From the NCBI GenBank assembly GCA_018383195.1, contig JAGZOP010000001.1, forward strand, positions 62,001 through 126,000: 64,000 bases of DNA, written 5' to 3'. Both the position numbers and the translations under genes were made by a program. Within the stretch, counting starts at the first letter, position 1; every line of letters begins with the position of its first letter. The notes under the pieces were generated by a model. It saw nothing but the letters and a program-made list of their open reading frames with translations. It did no database searches and was not told the origin of the DNA. Source of the DNA: Clostridiaceae bacterium. GTDB lineage: Bacteria > Bacillota > Clostridia > Oscillospirales > Butyricicoccaceae. Positions 52,309 through 60,678 of the stretch are shown in pieces.

Positions 52309-52569
52309 ATGAATCCTGCTGCAATTCTGCTTTACGGGGCGCTTGGAGGAATTCTTCTGCTCGCATTGGGCGCGCTGTTTGCGCCCATCCGCTGGGGAGT
52401 CCGCCTGTTCGTGAACGCCTGCTTCGGCGTGTTTGGACTGGTGATCGTCGGCGTATTCGGCACGGTTGCCGGACTGCGCATTTCTATCAACCTGCTCACC
52501 GTAGCGCTGACCGCCTTGCTTGGCGTTCCCGGACTGGCACTTGTCATCCTGCTGTACATATTGTTTTGA
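52309..52569 (+). CDS. BofA family pro-sigma-K processing inhibitor
   Basis: 86 aa with three hydrophobic segments and the family segment GVRLFVNACFGVFGLVIV followed by INLLTVALTALLGVPGLALVILL. BofA restrains the SpoIVFB protease at the forespore membrane. ATG after GGAGGTGATCTG. A sporulation promoter was not identified with confidence. Confidence 0.85.
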   Translation: MNPAAILLYGALGGILLLALGALFAPIRWGVRLFVNACFGVFGLVIVGVFGTVAGLRISINLLTVALTALLGVPGLALVILLYILF

Positions 52570-52570
52570 T

Positions 52571-52760
52571 GGCAAAGCAAAAGCGTCCGGAGGGGGAATC
52601 CGGACGCTTTCGCTTTGGTAAAAAAGAATGGTTGAAAAAGAGGAGGGAGAATAGGGGAATTCTCCCAGACCGTAAAACGGTCTTCATGAAAAAGAGGGGG
52701 TAAAAGAGGATCGTTCTTGCGAGGAGGGGGAGTCCTCGTTTGAACTGTCTCTATCATACC
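52571..52760 (-). ncRNA. Candidate structured small RNA with C-rich loops
   Basis: The minus strand of this non-coding stretch can form four consecutive hairpins: 52720-52738 (loop CTCCCCC), 52667-52683 (loop TTTTA), 52645-52666 (8-bp stem, loop TCCCCT) and 52581-52609 (11-bp stem, loop TTCCCCC, extended by an outer 5-bp stem and followed by TTTTGCTTTG). Three loops are C-rich, which suits pairing with Shine-Dalgarno sequences. TATGAT at 52753-52758 could be a -10, but the -35 is weak. The last hairpin can equally serve as a plus-strand terminator of bofA. No named RNA family recognised. Confidence 0.4.
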
Positions 52761-52832
52761 GAATCTTTGTGTACAACGTGTGACCGAATTATGAAGGATT
52801 TTTCAAAAAATTGTGAACACCGCGCGATTGCT

Positions 52833-52867
52833 AAAAAACAAGCGCCGGAGAAAATCTCCGACGCTTG
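52833..52867 (-). terminator. Terminator of rpsU
   Basis: 13-bp stem with one U-G pair (52855-52867 and 52839-52851), followed on the minus strand by TTTTTTAG. Confidence 0.85.
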
Positions 52868-52884
52868 ATGGTGTCTTAGACAGA

Positions 52885-53067
52885 TTATCTGTACTTACGC
52901 TTCTTTGCGCGAGCAGCCTCAGACTTCTTGCGGCGCTTTACGCTCGGGCTTTCATAATGCTCACGCTTGCGGAGCTCGGAAAGCACACCCGCCTTTGCAC
53001 AGGAACGCTTAAATCTTCTCAGCGCGCTGTCCAAGGATTCATTTTCCTTTACGCGGACTTCCGACAT
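52885..53067 (-). CDS. rpsU: 30S ribosomal protein S21
   Basis: 60 aa, very basic, with VRVKENESLDSALRRFKR at the N-terminus and a Lys/Arg-rich tail ending KKRKYR. It assists initiation on the small subunit. The start at 53067 follows GGAGGGAGGG. Monocistronic. Confidence 0.97.
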   Translation of the reverse strand: MSEVRVKENESLDSALRRFKRSCAKAGVLSELRKREHYESPSVKRRKKSEAARAKKRKYR

Positions 53068-53179
53068 CGTTTTCCCTCCCTCCGCGCGACCCATATCAGG
53101 ACGCTTAAAAGCACGATTTATCGTGATGATTCCGCCGATTTCATGGCAGACTAAGCCACCCCAATAAAACGATAAGATT

Positions 53180-53208
53180 ATTATATCCTCTCGACCGGTT
53201 GTTGTCAA
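53180..53208 (-). promoter_or_regulatory. Promoter of rpsU
   Basis: TTGACA, 17-bp spacer, TATAAT on the minus strand, a consensus promoter with a leader of about 105 nt. Confidence 0.88.
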
Positions 53209-53264
53209 GTTTTTTCTGAAATTATTCTGCTCTAATCGAACAATTTACGTGTTTTTCCGAAACA

Positions 53265-53302
53265 GAAAGGAAAAGCTCCTTCCTCTTTTCAGGAAGGAGC
53301 TT
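53265..53302 (-). terminator. Terminator after leuS
   Basis: Perfect 12-bp stem AAGCTCCTTCCT / AGGAAGGAGCTT (53273-53284 and 53291-53302), with TTTTCCTTTC following on the minus strand. It ends the long smc-to-leuS run. Confidence 0.85.
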
Positions 53303-53312
53303 CTTTTCTCAG

Positions 53313-55724
53313 TTACTTGGCAACGATATTGACAATCTTATTCTTGACCACGATGGTCTTGATGATGTTCTTGCCTTCGATTGCCTTCTTAACCTTTTCA
53401 TCCGCCAGCGCGGTATCGATTGCAAGCTGCTGCTCACAGTCTACCGGCAGCTGAACCGTACTCTTGAGCTTACCATTGACCTGCACACCGATTTCAACCG
53501 AAGATTCAACCGTCTTGGCTTCGTCATATGCCGGCCACGCTTCCAGAGACAGTACGCTGGTTTCACCGAGCATGCTCCACAGCTCCTCGGTGATGTGCGG
53601 TGCAAACGGGCTGACAAGCGTCAGCAGCGTCTTGTACTCCGCCTTATTGACGCCCTTGTCGTAGAACTCGTTGACCATGCTCATCAGCGCCGCAATCGCG
53701 GTGTTCGCCTTGAGGTTTTCGATGTCCTCGCCCACCTTCTTGATGGTCTTGTTCATCAGCACCTCATGCTGCGCTGAATAGCTGTCTCCCTCCTGTACCT
53801 GCTCAAACAGGTTCCATATACGCTCGAGGAAGCGGCGGCAGCCTTTGATGGACTTGGGCGACCACGGTGCAGCCTTCTCAAAATCACCGATGAACATCTC
53901 ATACAAACGCATGGTATCTGCGCCATAGGTTTCAACGATTTCATCCGGATTGACAACATTGCCGCGGGACTTGGACATCTTCTCGCCGTTTTCTCCGAGA
54001 ATCATGCCGTGGCTGGTGCGCTTTGCATACGGCTCCTTGGTCGGCACTACGCCGATATCGTACAGGAACTTATGCCAGAAGCGGGAGTACAGCAGATGAA
54101 GCGTCGTGTGCTCCATGCCGCCGTTGTACCAGTCTACCGGTCCCCAGTATTCAAGCGCTTCCTTGGAAGCGATCGCTTCGGTGTTATGCGGGTCCATATA
54201 GCGCAGGAAGTACCACGAAGAACCTGCCCACTGCGGCATGGTATCGGTCTCGCGCTTTGCCGCGCCGCCGCAGCACGGACAAGTAGTATTCACCCAATCA
54301 GTCATCTTGGCAAGCGGAGACTCGCCGTTTTCGGTCGGCTCGTAGCTCTCTACGTTCGGCAGGGTCAGCGGGAGCTGATCTTCCGGTACCGGAACCCAAC
54401 CGCACTTGTCGCACCAGATAATCGGGATCGGCTCACCCCAGTAACGCTGACGGGAGAATACCCAGTCACGCAGCTTATACTGTACCTTGGCATGACCAAT
54501 GCCCTGTTCCTCCAGCCACTGAATCATCGCCGGAATCGCATCCTTGACCGTCTTGCCGTTCAGGAAATCGGAATTGACCAGAATACCCGTTTCGTCCTTA
54601 GCGGTAAATGCAGCCTTCTGCACATCCTCGCCGCCCGCAACAACTTCAATGATCTCGCAGCCAAACTTCTTTGCAAATTCCCAGTCACGGTCATCATGCG
54701 CCGGAACCGCCATAATCGCGCCCGTACCATAGCCCATCAGAACGTAATCGGAAACAAAAATCGGGATTTCCTTGCCGCTGACCGGATTGATTGCGCGGAT
54801 GCCGTCCAGCATCACGCCGGTCTTATCCTTGTTCAGTTCGGTACGCTCAAAGTCAGACTTGCGCGCAGCCTCCTCACGGTAGGCGCGGACTGCATCAATA
54901 TTCGCAAGCCGATCCGCCCAAGTCTCTACCATCGGATGCTCGGGCGAAATAACCATATAGGTTGCGCCGAACAGCGTATCCGGACGGGTCGTATAAACGG
55001 TCAGCGTATCGCCGCTTGTGGTCTTGAAATCGACCTCCGCGCCGGTCGAGCGGCCAATCCAGTTCTTCTGCTGAATCTTGACGCGCTCGATATAGTCCAC
55101 ATCGTCCAAATCGTCAATCAGACGCTGCGCATACTTGGTGATGGCAAGCATCCACTGGCTCTTGGTCTTGTGCACAACCTCGCTGCCGCAGCGCTCACAC
55201 ACGCCGTTGATAACTTCCTCATTTGCAAGCACGCACTTGCACGAGGTGCACCAGTTGACGTTCATTTCCTTTTTGTATGCCAGCCCCTTCTTAAAGAGCT
55301 GGAGGAAAATCCACTGGGTCCACTTATAATATTCCGGGTCAGTGGTATTGATTTCACGCGACCAGTCGAACGACAGACCCAGGCTCTTGAGCTGGCTCTT
55401 GAAACGTGCTACGTTCTTTTTGGTGACTTCAACCGGATGCACGTGATTTTTAATCGCAAAGTTCTCGGTCGGCAGACCAAATGCATCCCATCCCATCGGG
55501 TAGAGGACATTGTATCCCTGCATGCGCTTCTTACGCGCCACAATGTCGAGCGCGGTATAGGAGCGCGGATGACCGACATGCAGACCCTGACCGGACGGAT
55601 ACGGGAACTCAACCAGTGCGTAGAACTTCGGCTTCGTGAAGTCCTGCGGCGCAACAAAGCTGCCCTTTTCGTCCCAGATATGCTGCCATTTTTCTTCAAT
55701 TTGTTTGTGCTCGTACTTGTTCAA
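53313..55724 (-). CDS. leuS: Leucyl-tRNA synthetase
   Basis: 803 aa. HIGH-type motif PYPSGQGLHVGHPRSYTA, zinc-type cysteines CTSCKCVLANEE and VCERCG, CP1 editing domain (about 220-410) and KMSKSRGNV. No ATG exists at the 5' end: the start is probably TTG at 55724 (giving NKYEHKQIEEKWQ), which has GGGGGG 8 nt upstream; a TTG at 55739 is the alternative. No leucine T-box is present, since rsfS is directly upstream. Confidence 0.95.
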   Translation of the reverse strand: MNKYEHKQIEEKWQHIWDEKGSFVAPQDFTKPKFYALVEFPYPSGQGLHVGHPRSYTALDIVARKKRMQGYNVLYPMGWDAFGLPTENFAIKNHVHPVEVTKKNVARFKSQLKSLGLSFDWSREINTTDPEYYKWTQWIFLQLFKKGLAYKKEMNVNWCTSCKCVLANEEVINGVCERCGSEVVHKTKSQWMLAITKYAQRLIDDLDDVDYIERVKIQQKNWIGRSTGAEVDFKTTSGDTLTVYTTRPDTLFGATYMVISPEHPMVETWADRLANIDAVRAYREEAARKSDFERTELNKDKTGVMLDGIRAINPVSGKEIPIFVSDYVLMGYGTGAIMAVPAHDDRDWEFAKKFGCEIIEVVAGGEDVQKAAFTAKDETGILVNSDFLNGKTVKDAIPAMIQWLEEQGIGHAKVQYKLRDWVFSRQRYWGEPIPIIWCDKCGWVPVPEDQLPLTLPNVESYEPTENGESPLAKMTDWVNTTCPCCGGAAKRETDTMPQWAGSSWYFLRYMDPHNTEAIASKEALEYWGPVDWYNGGMEHTTLHLLYSRFWHKFLYDIGVVPTKEPYAKRTSHGMILGENGEKMSKSRGNVVNPDEIVETYGADTMRLYEMFIGDFEKAAPWSPKSIKGCRRFLERIWNLFEQVQEGDSYSAQHEVLMNKTIKKVGEDIENLKANTAIAALMSMVNEFYDKGVNKAEYKTLLTLVSPFAPHITEELWSMLGETSVLSLEAWPAYDEAKTVESSVEIGVQVNGKLKSTVQLPVDCEQQLAIDTALADEKVKKAIEGKNIIKTIVVKNKIVNIVAK

Positions 55725-55748
55725 TGGTGTGCCCCCCAAACTGTTTTA

Positions 55749-55782
55749 AGAGTGAAGATTGGAGAATGCTTCTCTTCACTCT
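55749..55782. repeat. Short inverted repeat of the GAGTGAAG/CTTCACTC family
   Basis: AGAGTGAAGA (55749-55758) faces TCTTCACTCT (55773-55782) across a short loop. It is the shortest of three related elements (also 59890-59943 and 61622-61731) between genes of this operon run. Confidence 0.6.
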
Positions 55783-55791
55783 GTAAAAATC

Positions 55792-56154
55792 TTATTCCTC
55801 GACGCCCAGTTCTGCCAGCGAAACCTTTTCACCGTCTTTCCACAGGTTTTCCAGACGATAGTAATCGCGGGTTTCCGGCAGGAAAATGTGCACCAACACG
55901 CTGCCATAGTCCTGCAAAATCCACGAGGAGGACTCAAAACCTTCCACATGGTGCGGCATAACGTCGTGATCGTTCTTTAAGTGGAACTCCACATTGTCAG
56001 CCAGTGCCTTGACCTGCGTGGTCGAGGTTGCCGAACAAATGACAAAATACTCTGCCAGTGTGGTCAGCTGCTCAATATGCAGCACCTCAATTTCCTGTCC
56101 CTTTCGCTCGAGCAAAGCTTCACAGGTGTATTTTACAAGTTCTCTTGCGTCCAT
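55792..56154 (-). CDS. rsfS: Ribosome silencing factor
   Basis: 120 aa. RsfS binds L14 and blocks subunit joining when nutrients are short. Family segments: IEQLTTLAEYFVICSATSTTQVKALAD, HHVEGFESSSWILQDYGSVLVHIF and RDYYRLENLW. The ATG follows AAAGGAGTGTC. Confidence 0.95.
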   Translation of the reverse strand: MDARELVKYTCEALLERKGQEIEVLHIEQLTTLAEYFVICSATSTTQVKALADNVEFHLKNDHDVMPHHVEGFESSSWILQDYGSVLVHIFLPETRDYYRLENLWKDGEKVSLAELGVEE

Positions 56155-56177
56155 AATGACACTCCTTTATTCTGAAA

Positions 56178-57749
56178 TTATGCTTCCGGATCTCCTGCTG
56201 CGGTACCGGAATCGCCCGAACCGCCGGTACTTCCGCCCGAACCGCTGCCGGACTCACCGCCGCCGCTGGTTTCTCCGCTCGAACTGCCGCCAGACTCATT
56301 GCCGCCGGTTTCCCCACCGGTGCTGCCGCCGGTGCTTCCACCGGACTCATTGCCGGAACCACCGTTACTACCGCCAGATTCGCTATCGGAACCAGAATCC
56401 GAATTCCCCGACTCGCCGCCCGAACCATTTTCGGACTCACTGCCAGAGCCCGAACCGGAATTCGAATTTCCCGATTCGCTGCCCTCCGGATCTCTGCCGC
56501 TCCCGGAGCCGCTGCCCGACGACGAATTTTCATCCTCTTCGTCGTCCTCGCTCGGGCGATGGCTGTAAGAGGGTTCGTCATCATCGTCATCCGAATTGTT
56601 TTTGCTGCCGGAGGAAGATCCCTTGGTCGGTCCGGATACCAGATCCAGACCGGTAATTTTCTTATCGTACGGGTTGAAATACTCGTTAATGAGTTTGAGC
56701 GCCTTGCTTTCGTTGATAAAAAAGAACGAAAGCTCGGTGCTGTTTCCTGCTGCACTCATCGCAGAATATCCGGGCATGGTGAACATCTTGATTCCGTTGG
56801 TGGTATCCACTTGGAACGCCTGTCCCGCAAGCCAGATCATCTCACCTGCCGTAATATCGGTCTTTACATTTTTGAAGACCGCATCTGCAATCTTCTTATA
56901 GTTGGGTGCATTTTTGATGGTCAAAACCTCTTTTGCGAGGTACATCAAAAATTCCTGCTGTTTTTTAATTCGGGTTTCATCCCCGTTTTTATACTCAGCC
57001 GGCACATATTTTGTATAGCCTGTACCATTTTTACGCCAGCGCAGGAACTCAACCACCTCTTCGCCATTGAGATGGCGCGGACCCGCTGTGGGGAAATTGA
57101 TTTCCAGCTTCTGCACCGGGTCTTTATACATCATCGGGAACGGGATATCATAATCCACACCGCCGATGGCATCCACAATCTCTGCGATACCGTTAAAATT
57201 GACAACCATATATTTGTCCGGCGTAAAGCCCATGACCTGCTTGATCTGCTTTTTGGTCTGCTCAATGCCGTTTTTGGTTCCATATGCCGCGTTGATCTTA
57301 CGTCCTGCGCCCGACCGGTTCACATTGGACATGGTATCACGCGGAATATTCATCACATTCACCGTATGCTTCTTGGTATCAAACGCCACCACCATGATAT
57401 TATCGGTGCGTGTCTCGTCAATATCGGTTGCACAGACGGCAAACGTAAAGAAATCGTCGATGCGGTCGCCCATGTTGAGGTCCACGCTGATGGCATCCCC
57501 ATTTTCCGGATCGTTGATCGTAGAATCGTTGACATGGGTCGGCGCCAAACTCGGCGGCTGAATGATCTTTGCCAGATAAATGCCTCCCGCGCCTGCAATC
57601 AGTAAAACGACAACCAAAATCGTAAGCAGTACTTTTTTGAGTGTCGAACGCGGTTTCTTTGGTTTCTTCGCCTTTGCCGACTGTTTTGGCTCTGCCGGTC
57701 TGTCTGCTCCGCGGCTCTGCCGGGAACCTCCGCCGCCGAAAATCTTCAT
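56178..57749 (-). CDS. LCP (LytR-CpsA-Psr) family protein with long Ser/Gly-rich tail
   Basis: 523 aa. A basic cytoplasmic N-terminus precedes one membrane helix (about 38-60). The LCP domain (about 90-380) keeps the Arg/Asp residues that bind polyprenyl phosphate: DETRTDNIMVV, NIPRDTM, GRKINAAYG and a late EFLRWRK. LCP enzymes attach teichoic acid or polysaccharide to peptidoglycan. From about residue 390 the tail is almost only Ser, Gly, Asp, Glu and Asn (about 130 residues), which is unusual. It could accept glycans from the wecA-wecB pathway, by inference. Confidence 0.9.
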   Translation of the reverse strand: MKIFGGGGSRQSRGADRPAEPKQSAKAKKPKKPRSTLKKVLLTILVVVLLIAGAGGIYLAKIIQPPSLAPTHVNDSTINDPENGDAISVDLNMGDRIDDFFTFAVCATDIDETRTDNIMVVAFDTKKHTVNVMNIPRDTMSNVNRSGAGRKINAAYGTKNGIEQTKKQIKQVMGFTPDKYMVVNFNGIAEIVDAIGGVDYDIPFPMMYKDPVQKLEINFPTAGPRHLNGEEVVEFLRWRKNGTGYTKYVPAEYKNGDETRIKKQQEFLMYLAKEVLTIKNAPNYKKIADAVFKNVKTDITAGEMIWLAGQAFQVDTTNGIKMFTMPGYSAMSAAGNSTELSFFFINESKALKLINEYFNPYDKKITGLDLVSGPTKGSSSGSKNNSDDDDDEPSYSHRPSEDDEEDENSSSGSGSGSGRDPEGSESGNSNSGSGSGSESENGSGGESGNSDSGSDSESGGSNGGSGNESGGSTGGSTGGETGGNESGGSSSGETSGGGESGSGSGGSTGGSGDSGTAAGDPEA

Positions 57750-57776
57750 TGTTTGCCTCCTGAACTAAATGCACGG

Positions 57777-58352
57777 TTAAGCGCGCGTCACCCCCTGCTG
57801 AATCAGCCAGTTGCGCGCTTCGAACGTATCTTTATGTATGAGTTTCCCCCGTTCTACCAGGTCGTTCAGCGAATAGTCGAAGCAATACAGCAGCGCCTGA
57901 TCAAGATCCCGCCCGGCAATCGCCCGCGCAGGCTCGACCCCCTTAAAGTCGCGTGTTTCTTCGATAAAATCGGCCAGATAGATAATTTTGTCGAGCAGGG
58001 TCATTTGACAGCACCCTGTGGTGTGGACGGCGATTGCATGCACAACATCTGCCGGCGCGTGATATTCCCGCTCGGCAACCGCTGCCGCAGTTTTGCCATG
58101 CAGCATCTTCCACTCCATTTTTTCAACATCACACGGTATTATACCGTATTTTTCGCACAAATACAACTGTTCTTCACGAGAAAGTCTTTTGGTGATGTCA
58201 TGGAGGACCGCTGCAAAGGCGCATTTTTCTTCATCTGCGCCAAACCGCTTTGCCAACATGACCGCTGCGCGCTCACATCCCAGCGTGTGTTCCAGCCGGT
58301 AACCGCTCAGCCTCGAGAGGATTTCTTTCCGCATGGTCTCGTCACATAACAT
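57777..58352 (-). CDS. yqeK: HD-domain diadenosine tetraphosphate hydrolase (YqeK)
   Basis: 191 aa. HD motif in CAFAAVLHDITK, preceding His in RLEHTLGCERAAVML, and metal ligands in LHGKTAAAVA and LDKIIYLADFIEETR. It splits Ap4A symmetrically. Start ATG at 58352 after GAAAGGCGG; an ATG at 58334 is possible. Located between nadD and the LCP gene, the usual order in Bacillota. Confidence 0.92.
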   Translation of the reverse strand: MLCDETMRKEILSRLSGYRLEHTLGCERAAVMLAKRFGADEEKCAFAAVLHDITKRLSREEQLYLCEKYGIIPCDVEKMEWKMLHGKTAAAVAEREYHAPADVVHAIAVHTTGCCQMTLLDKIIYLADFIEETRDFKGVEPARAIAGRDLDQALLYCFDYSLNDLVERGKLIHKDTFEARNWLIQQGVTRA

Positions 58353-58372
58353 ACAAAAAACCGCCTTTCGCT

Positions 58373-58984
58373 TTAAAAATCATTCTTTTTGTGCGTGTAC
58401 AATCGGTTTTGCTCAATGAACTCAAAAACTGCGCGCGGCACCATCTCCTGCAAAGACTGCCCTGCACGAATCTGTGTTGAGGAAATTTCCACCACCGGGC
58501 AATCGACCAAACGAATATCCGCATGGTATTTTTCCCGGAGCGCTTCCGCTTTTTTTTGCAGCCCTTCCCGCTCTCCTGCGCCGCGCGCCACCACAGCGAG
58601 GGTGCACAGCCGGCAAATTTCCTCCGGCTCACGCCATCCGGTGTCGAGCATCATCAGCATATCGGTGCCCATGATGAGGAACAGCTCCCCATACTTTCCG
58701 GTTTCGTGCAGCGCACGCAGCGTGTCCACCGTATAGCTTGCGCCGCCGCGGTCAATCTCAATGGTACTCAGTTCCGCCCAGCCGCGTCCCTTGAGCATCA
58801 TTTCAACCATCGCGCATCGCTGTGCGGTATCCGCCGAACCCGCCGGCATTTTTTTGTGCGGCGGCAGATTGGTCGGGATAAAAAGCACCTTATCCAGTTC
58901 CAACGCCTGTCTGACCTGCTCGGCTGCGTACAGATGTCCATAATGCGGCGGGTTAAACGTCCCCCCCATGATCCCTGTGCGCAT
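58373..58984 (-). CDS. nadD: Nicotinate-nucleotide adenylyltransferase
   Basis: 203 aa. GGTFNPPHYGHLYAAEQV holds the nucleotidyl transferase HxGH motif, and ISSTQIR the ISSTxxR motif. It makes NaAD in NAD synthesis. The start is 2 nt after the yhbY stop. Confidence 0.95.
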   Translation of the reverse strand: MRTGIMGGTFNPPHYGHLYAAEQVRQALELDKVLFIPTNLPPHKKMPAGSADTAQRCAMVEMMLKGRGWAELSTIEIDRGGASYTVDTLRALHETGKYGELFLIMGTDMLMMLDTGWREPEEICRLCTLAVVARGAGEREGLQKKAEALREKYHADIRLVDCPVVEISSTQIRAGQSLQEMVPRAVFEFIEQNRLYTHKKNDF

Positions 58985-58986
58985 GC

Positions 58987-59286
58987 TTATTTCTCCAGCA
59001 CGATTTTGCGCTTGTCCGGATCGGAGGATTCACGATACAGCACAAACTTGGTGCCAATGACCTGTACGCCGTCTGCGCCAGTCTCCTCGCAGAGCGCCTC
59101 CGCCACTGTTTTCGGGGTCGCCATCGCGCTTTCGAGCACCTTGCCCTTGACCAGTTCATGGTTTTCGAGCAGCACGTTGAGCTGCTCCACGACGCCCTCA
59201 GTGACACCGTCCTTTCCAATGTGCAGGGTGACTGCGAGCGGGTTTGCCAGCTTACGCAGCTGGGCGCGTTGTTTACTTGTCAGCAT
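58987..59286 (-). CDS. yhbY: YhbY family RNA-binding (CRM domain) protein
   Basis: 99 aa. The CRM domain shows KQRAQLRKLANPL, IGKDGVTEGVVEQLNVLLENHELVKGKV and a GTKFVLYR end. It binds pre-50S particles. The ATG at 59286 follows AGGAG; a TTG at 59292 is in frame. Confidence 0.93.
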   Translation of the reverse strand: MLTSKQRAQLRKLANPLAVTLHIGKDGVTEGVVEQLNVLLENHELVKGKVLESAMATPKTVAEALCEETGADGVQVIGTKFVLYRESSDPDKRKIVLEK

Positions 59287-59292
59287 ATTCAA

Positions 59293-59877
59293 TTACTCCT
59301 GAATCTTATTTTTTAATGTTTCTGCGAATGTTTTCAGTGCGCGTGCACGATGCGAAATCTGATTTTTCACCGATGCAGGCAGCATTCCAAAGGTACAGCC
59401 ATGCTCCGGTACAAAGAACAGCGGGTCGTAGCCGAAGCCGCCGTCTCCGCAGAGTTCCCGTGCAATCACGCCTTCACACGCACCACGTACTGTAAAAATT
59501 TCTCCGTCCGGCAAAACACACGCAATCACGCAGACAAATCGTGCTGTGCGCGCATCCTCCGGTACGTTTTCCAGTTCCCGCAATAGTTTTGCGTTGTTTT
59601 CATCATCACCGCCGCCCGAATAGCGCGCCGAATATACTCCCGGGGCACCGTTCAGCGCGTCTACGCACAGTCCGCTGTCGTCTGCAATCGCAGGCAGACC
59701 GGTAAACTCCGCTGCTGCCCGCGCCTTGATTTGCGCATTTGTTTCAAAGGTATCACCGTTTTCTTCCGGCTCTGGTGCATCTTCCGGCAGCGGCACAATC
59801 TCGATACCGAGCGCACCGAGAATATCTCCCAGTTCGCGCAGCTTCTTTTTATTGTGCGATGCTAATACAAATTTCAT
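59293..59877 (-). CDS. rdgB: XTP/dITP diphosphatase
   Basis: 194 aa HAM1 family. LASHNKKKLRELGDIL, GDTFETNAQIKARAAAE, ADDSGLCVDALNGAPGVYSARY, GFGYDPLFF and SHRARAL are all conserved. It removes noncanonical purine triphosphates. Confidence 0.96.
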   Translation of the reverse strand: MKFVLASHNKKKLRELGDILGALGIEIVPLPEDAPEPEENGDTFETNAQIKARAAAEFTGLPAIADDSGLCVDALNGAPGVYSARYSGGGDDENNAKLLRELENVPEDARTARFVCVIACVLPDGEIFTVRGACEGVIARELCGDGGFGYDPLFFVPEHGCTFGMLPASVKNQISHRARALKTFAETLKNKIQE

Positions 59878-59889
59878 GATATTCCCCCA

Positions 59890-59943
59890 ATGGAGAGTGG
59901 AGATTGGAGAAAATTTATCTTAACTCTTCACTCTCAACTCTCC
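59890..59943. repeat. Intergenic inverted repeat of the heptad family
   Basis: GGAGAGTGGAGATTGGAGA (59892-59910) faces TCTTAACTCTTCACTCTCAACTCTCC on the right, made of heptads such as TTAACTC and TCAACTC. Lies between rph and rdgB. Confidence 0.65.
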
Positions 59944-60666
59944 TCATAGCTCTCCAGTGATTTTCTTCTGCTCACGGCACAGCTTGGCGGTTCCCTTTTT
60001 GCCAAGCGACAGCAGACGGTTCAGTTCGTCCTTGGTAAAGGGTCTCCCCTCTCCGGTACCCTGAATCTCAACAAACTCACCCGCGCCGGTCATCACTACA
60101 TTGCAGTCCACAATCGCGCGGCTGTCCTCTGCATAATTGAGGTCAAGCACGGCTTCGTCCTCAAAAATACCGACAGAAATCGCCGAAACCTGACTAGTCA
60201 GCGGCATTTTCTCAATTTTTCCTTCGTCGAGTAGCTTTTTGCATGCAAGCCACAGCGCCACAAAACCGCCGGTGATGGATGCGCAGCGCGTGCCGCCGTC
60301 TGCCTGAATCACATCACAGTCTACCGTAATCTGACGCTCACCGAGCGCTTCCCGGTCGAGCACTGCACGCAGCGAACGACCAATCAGCCGTTGAATTTCC
60401 GACGAACGCCCATCCAGCTTAAGGCTCTTGATGTCGCGCTTTTTGCGGGTATTGGTCGCACGCGGCAGCATGGAATACTCCGCAGTCACCCAGCCAAGCC
60501 CCTGCCCCTCGAGGAACGGCGGTACCTTGTCTTCTATACTTGCCGTGCAGATGACTTTGGTATTCCCGACCTCGATGAGCACCGAGCCTTCGGCATACAT
60601 CGTATAATTCGGGGTAATCTTTACTTTGCGCATTTCATCGTTGCGTCTTAAATCAGGTCTTGCCAT
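59944..60666 (-). CDS. rph: Ribonuclease PH
   Basis: 240 aa. It trims tRNA 3' ends with phosphate. Family segments ARPDLRRNDEMRKVKITPNY, GWVTAEYSMLPRAT, DCDVIQADGGTRCASITGGFVAL and EIQGTGEGRPF. Two tandem ATG codons follow GGAGAATC; the second (60666) has the better spacing. Confidence 0.96.
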   Translation of the reverse strand: MARPDLRRNDEMRKVKITPNYTMYAEGSVLIEVGNTKVICTASIEDKVPPFLEGQGLGWVTAEYSMLPRATNTRKKRDIKSLKLDGRSSEIQRLIGRSLRAVLDREALGERQITVDCDVIQADGGTRCASITGGFVALWLACKKLLDEGKIEKMPLTSQVSAISVGIFEDEAVLDLNYAEDSRAIVDCNVVMTGAGEFVEIQGTGEGRPFTKDELNRLLSLGKKGTAKLCREQKKITGEL

Positions 60667-60678
60667 CATGATTCTCCT

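Noticed and set aside
54009..55961. Long plus-strand open frame of 650 codons
   Set aside because: It lies opposite leuS and is a reading-frame shadow of that conserved gene.
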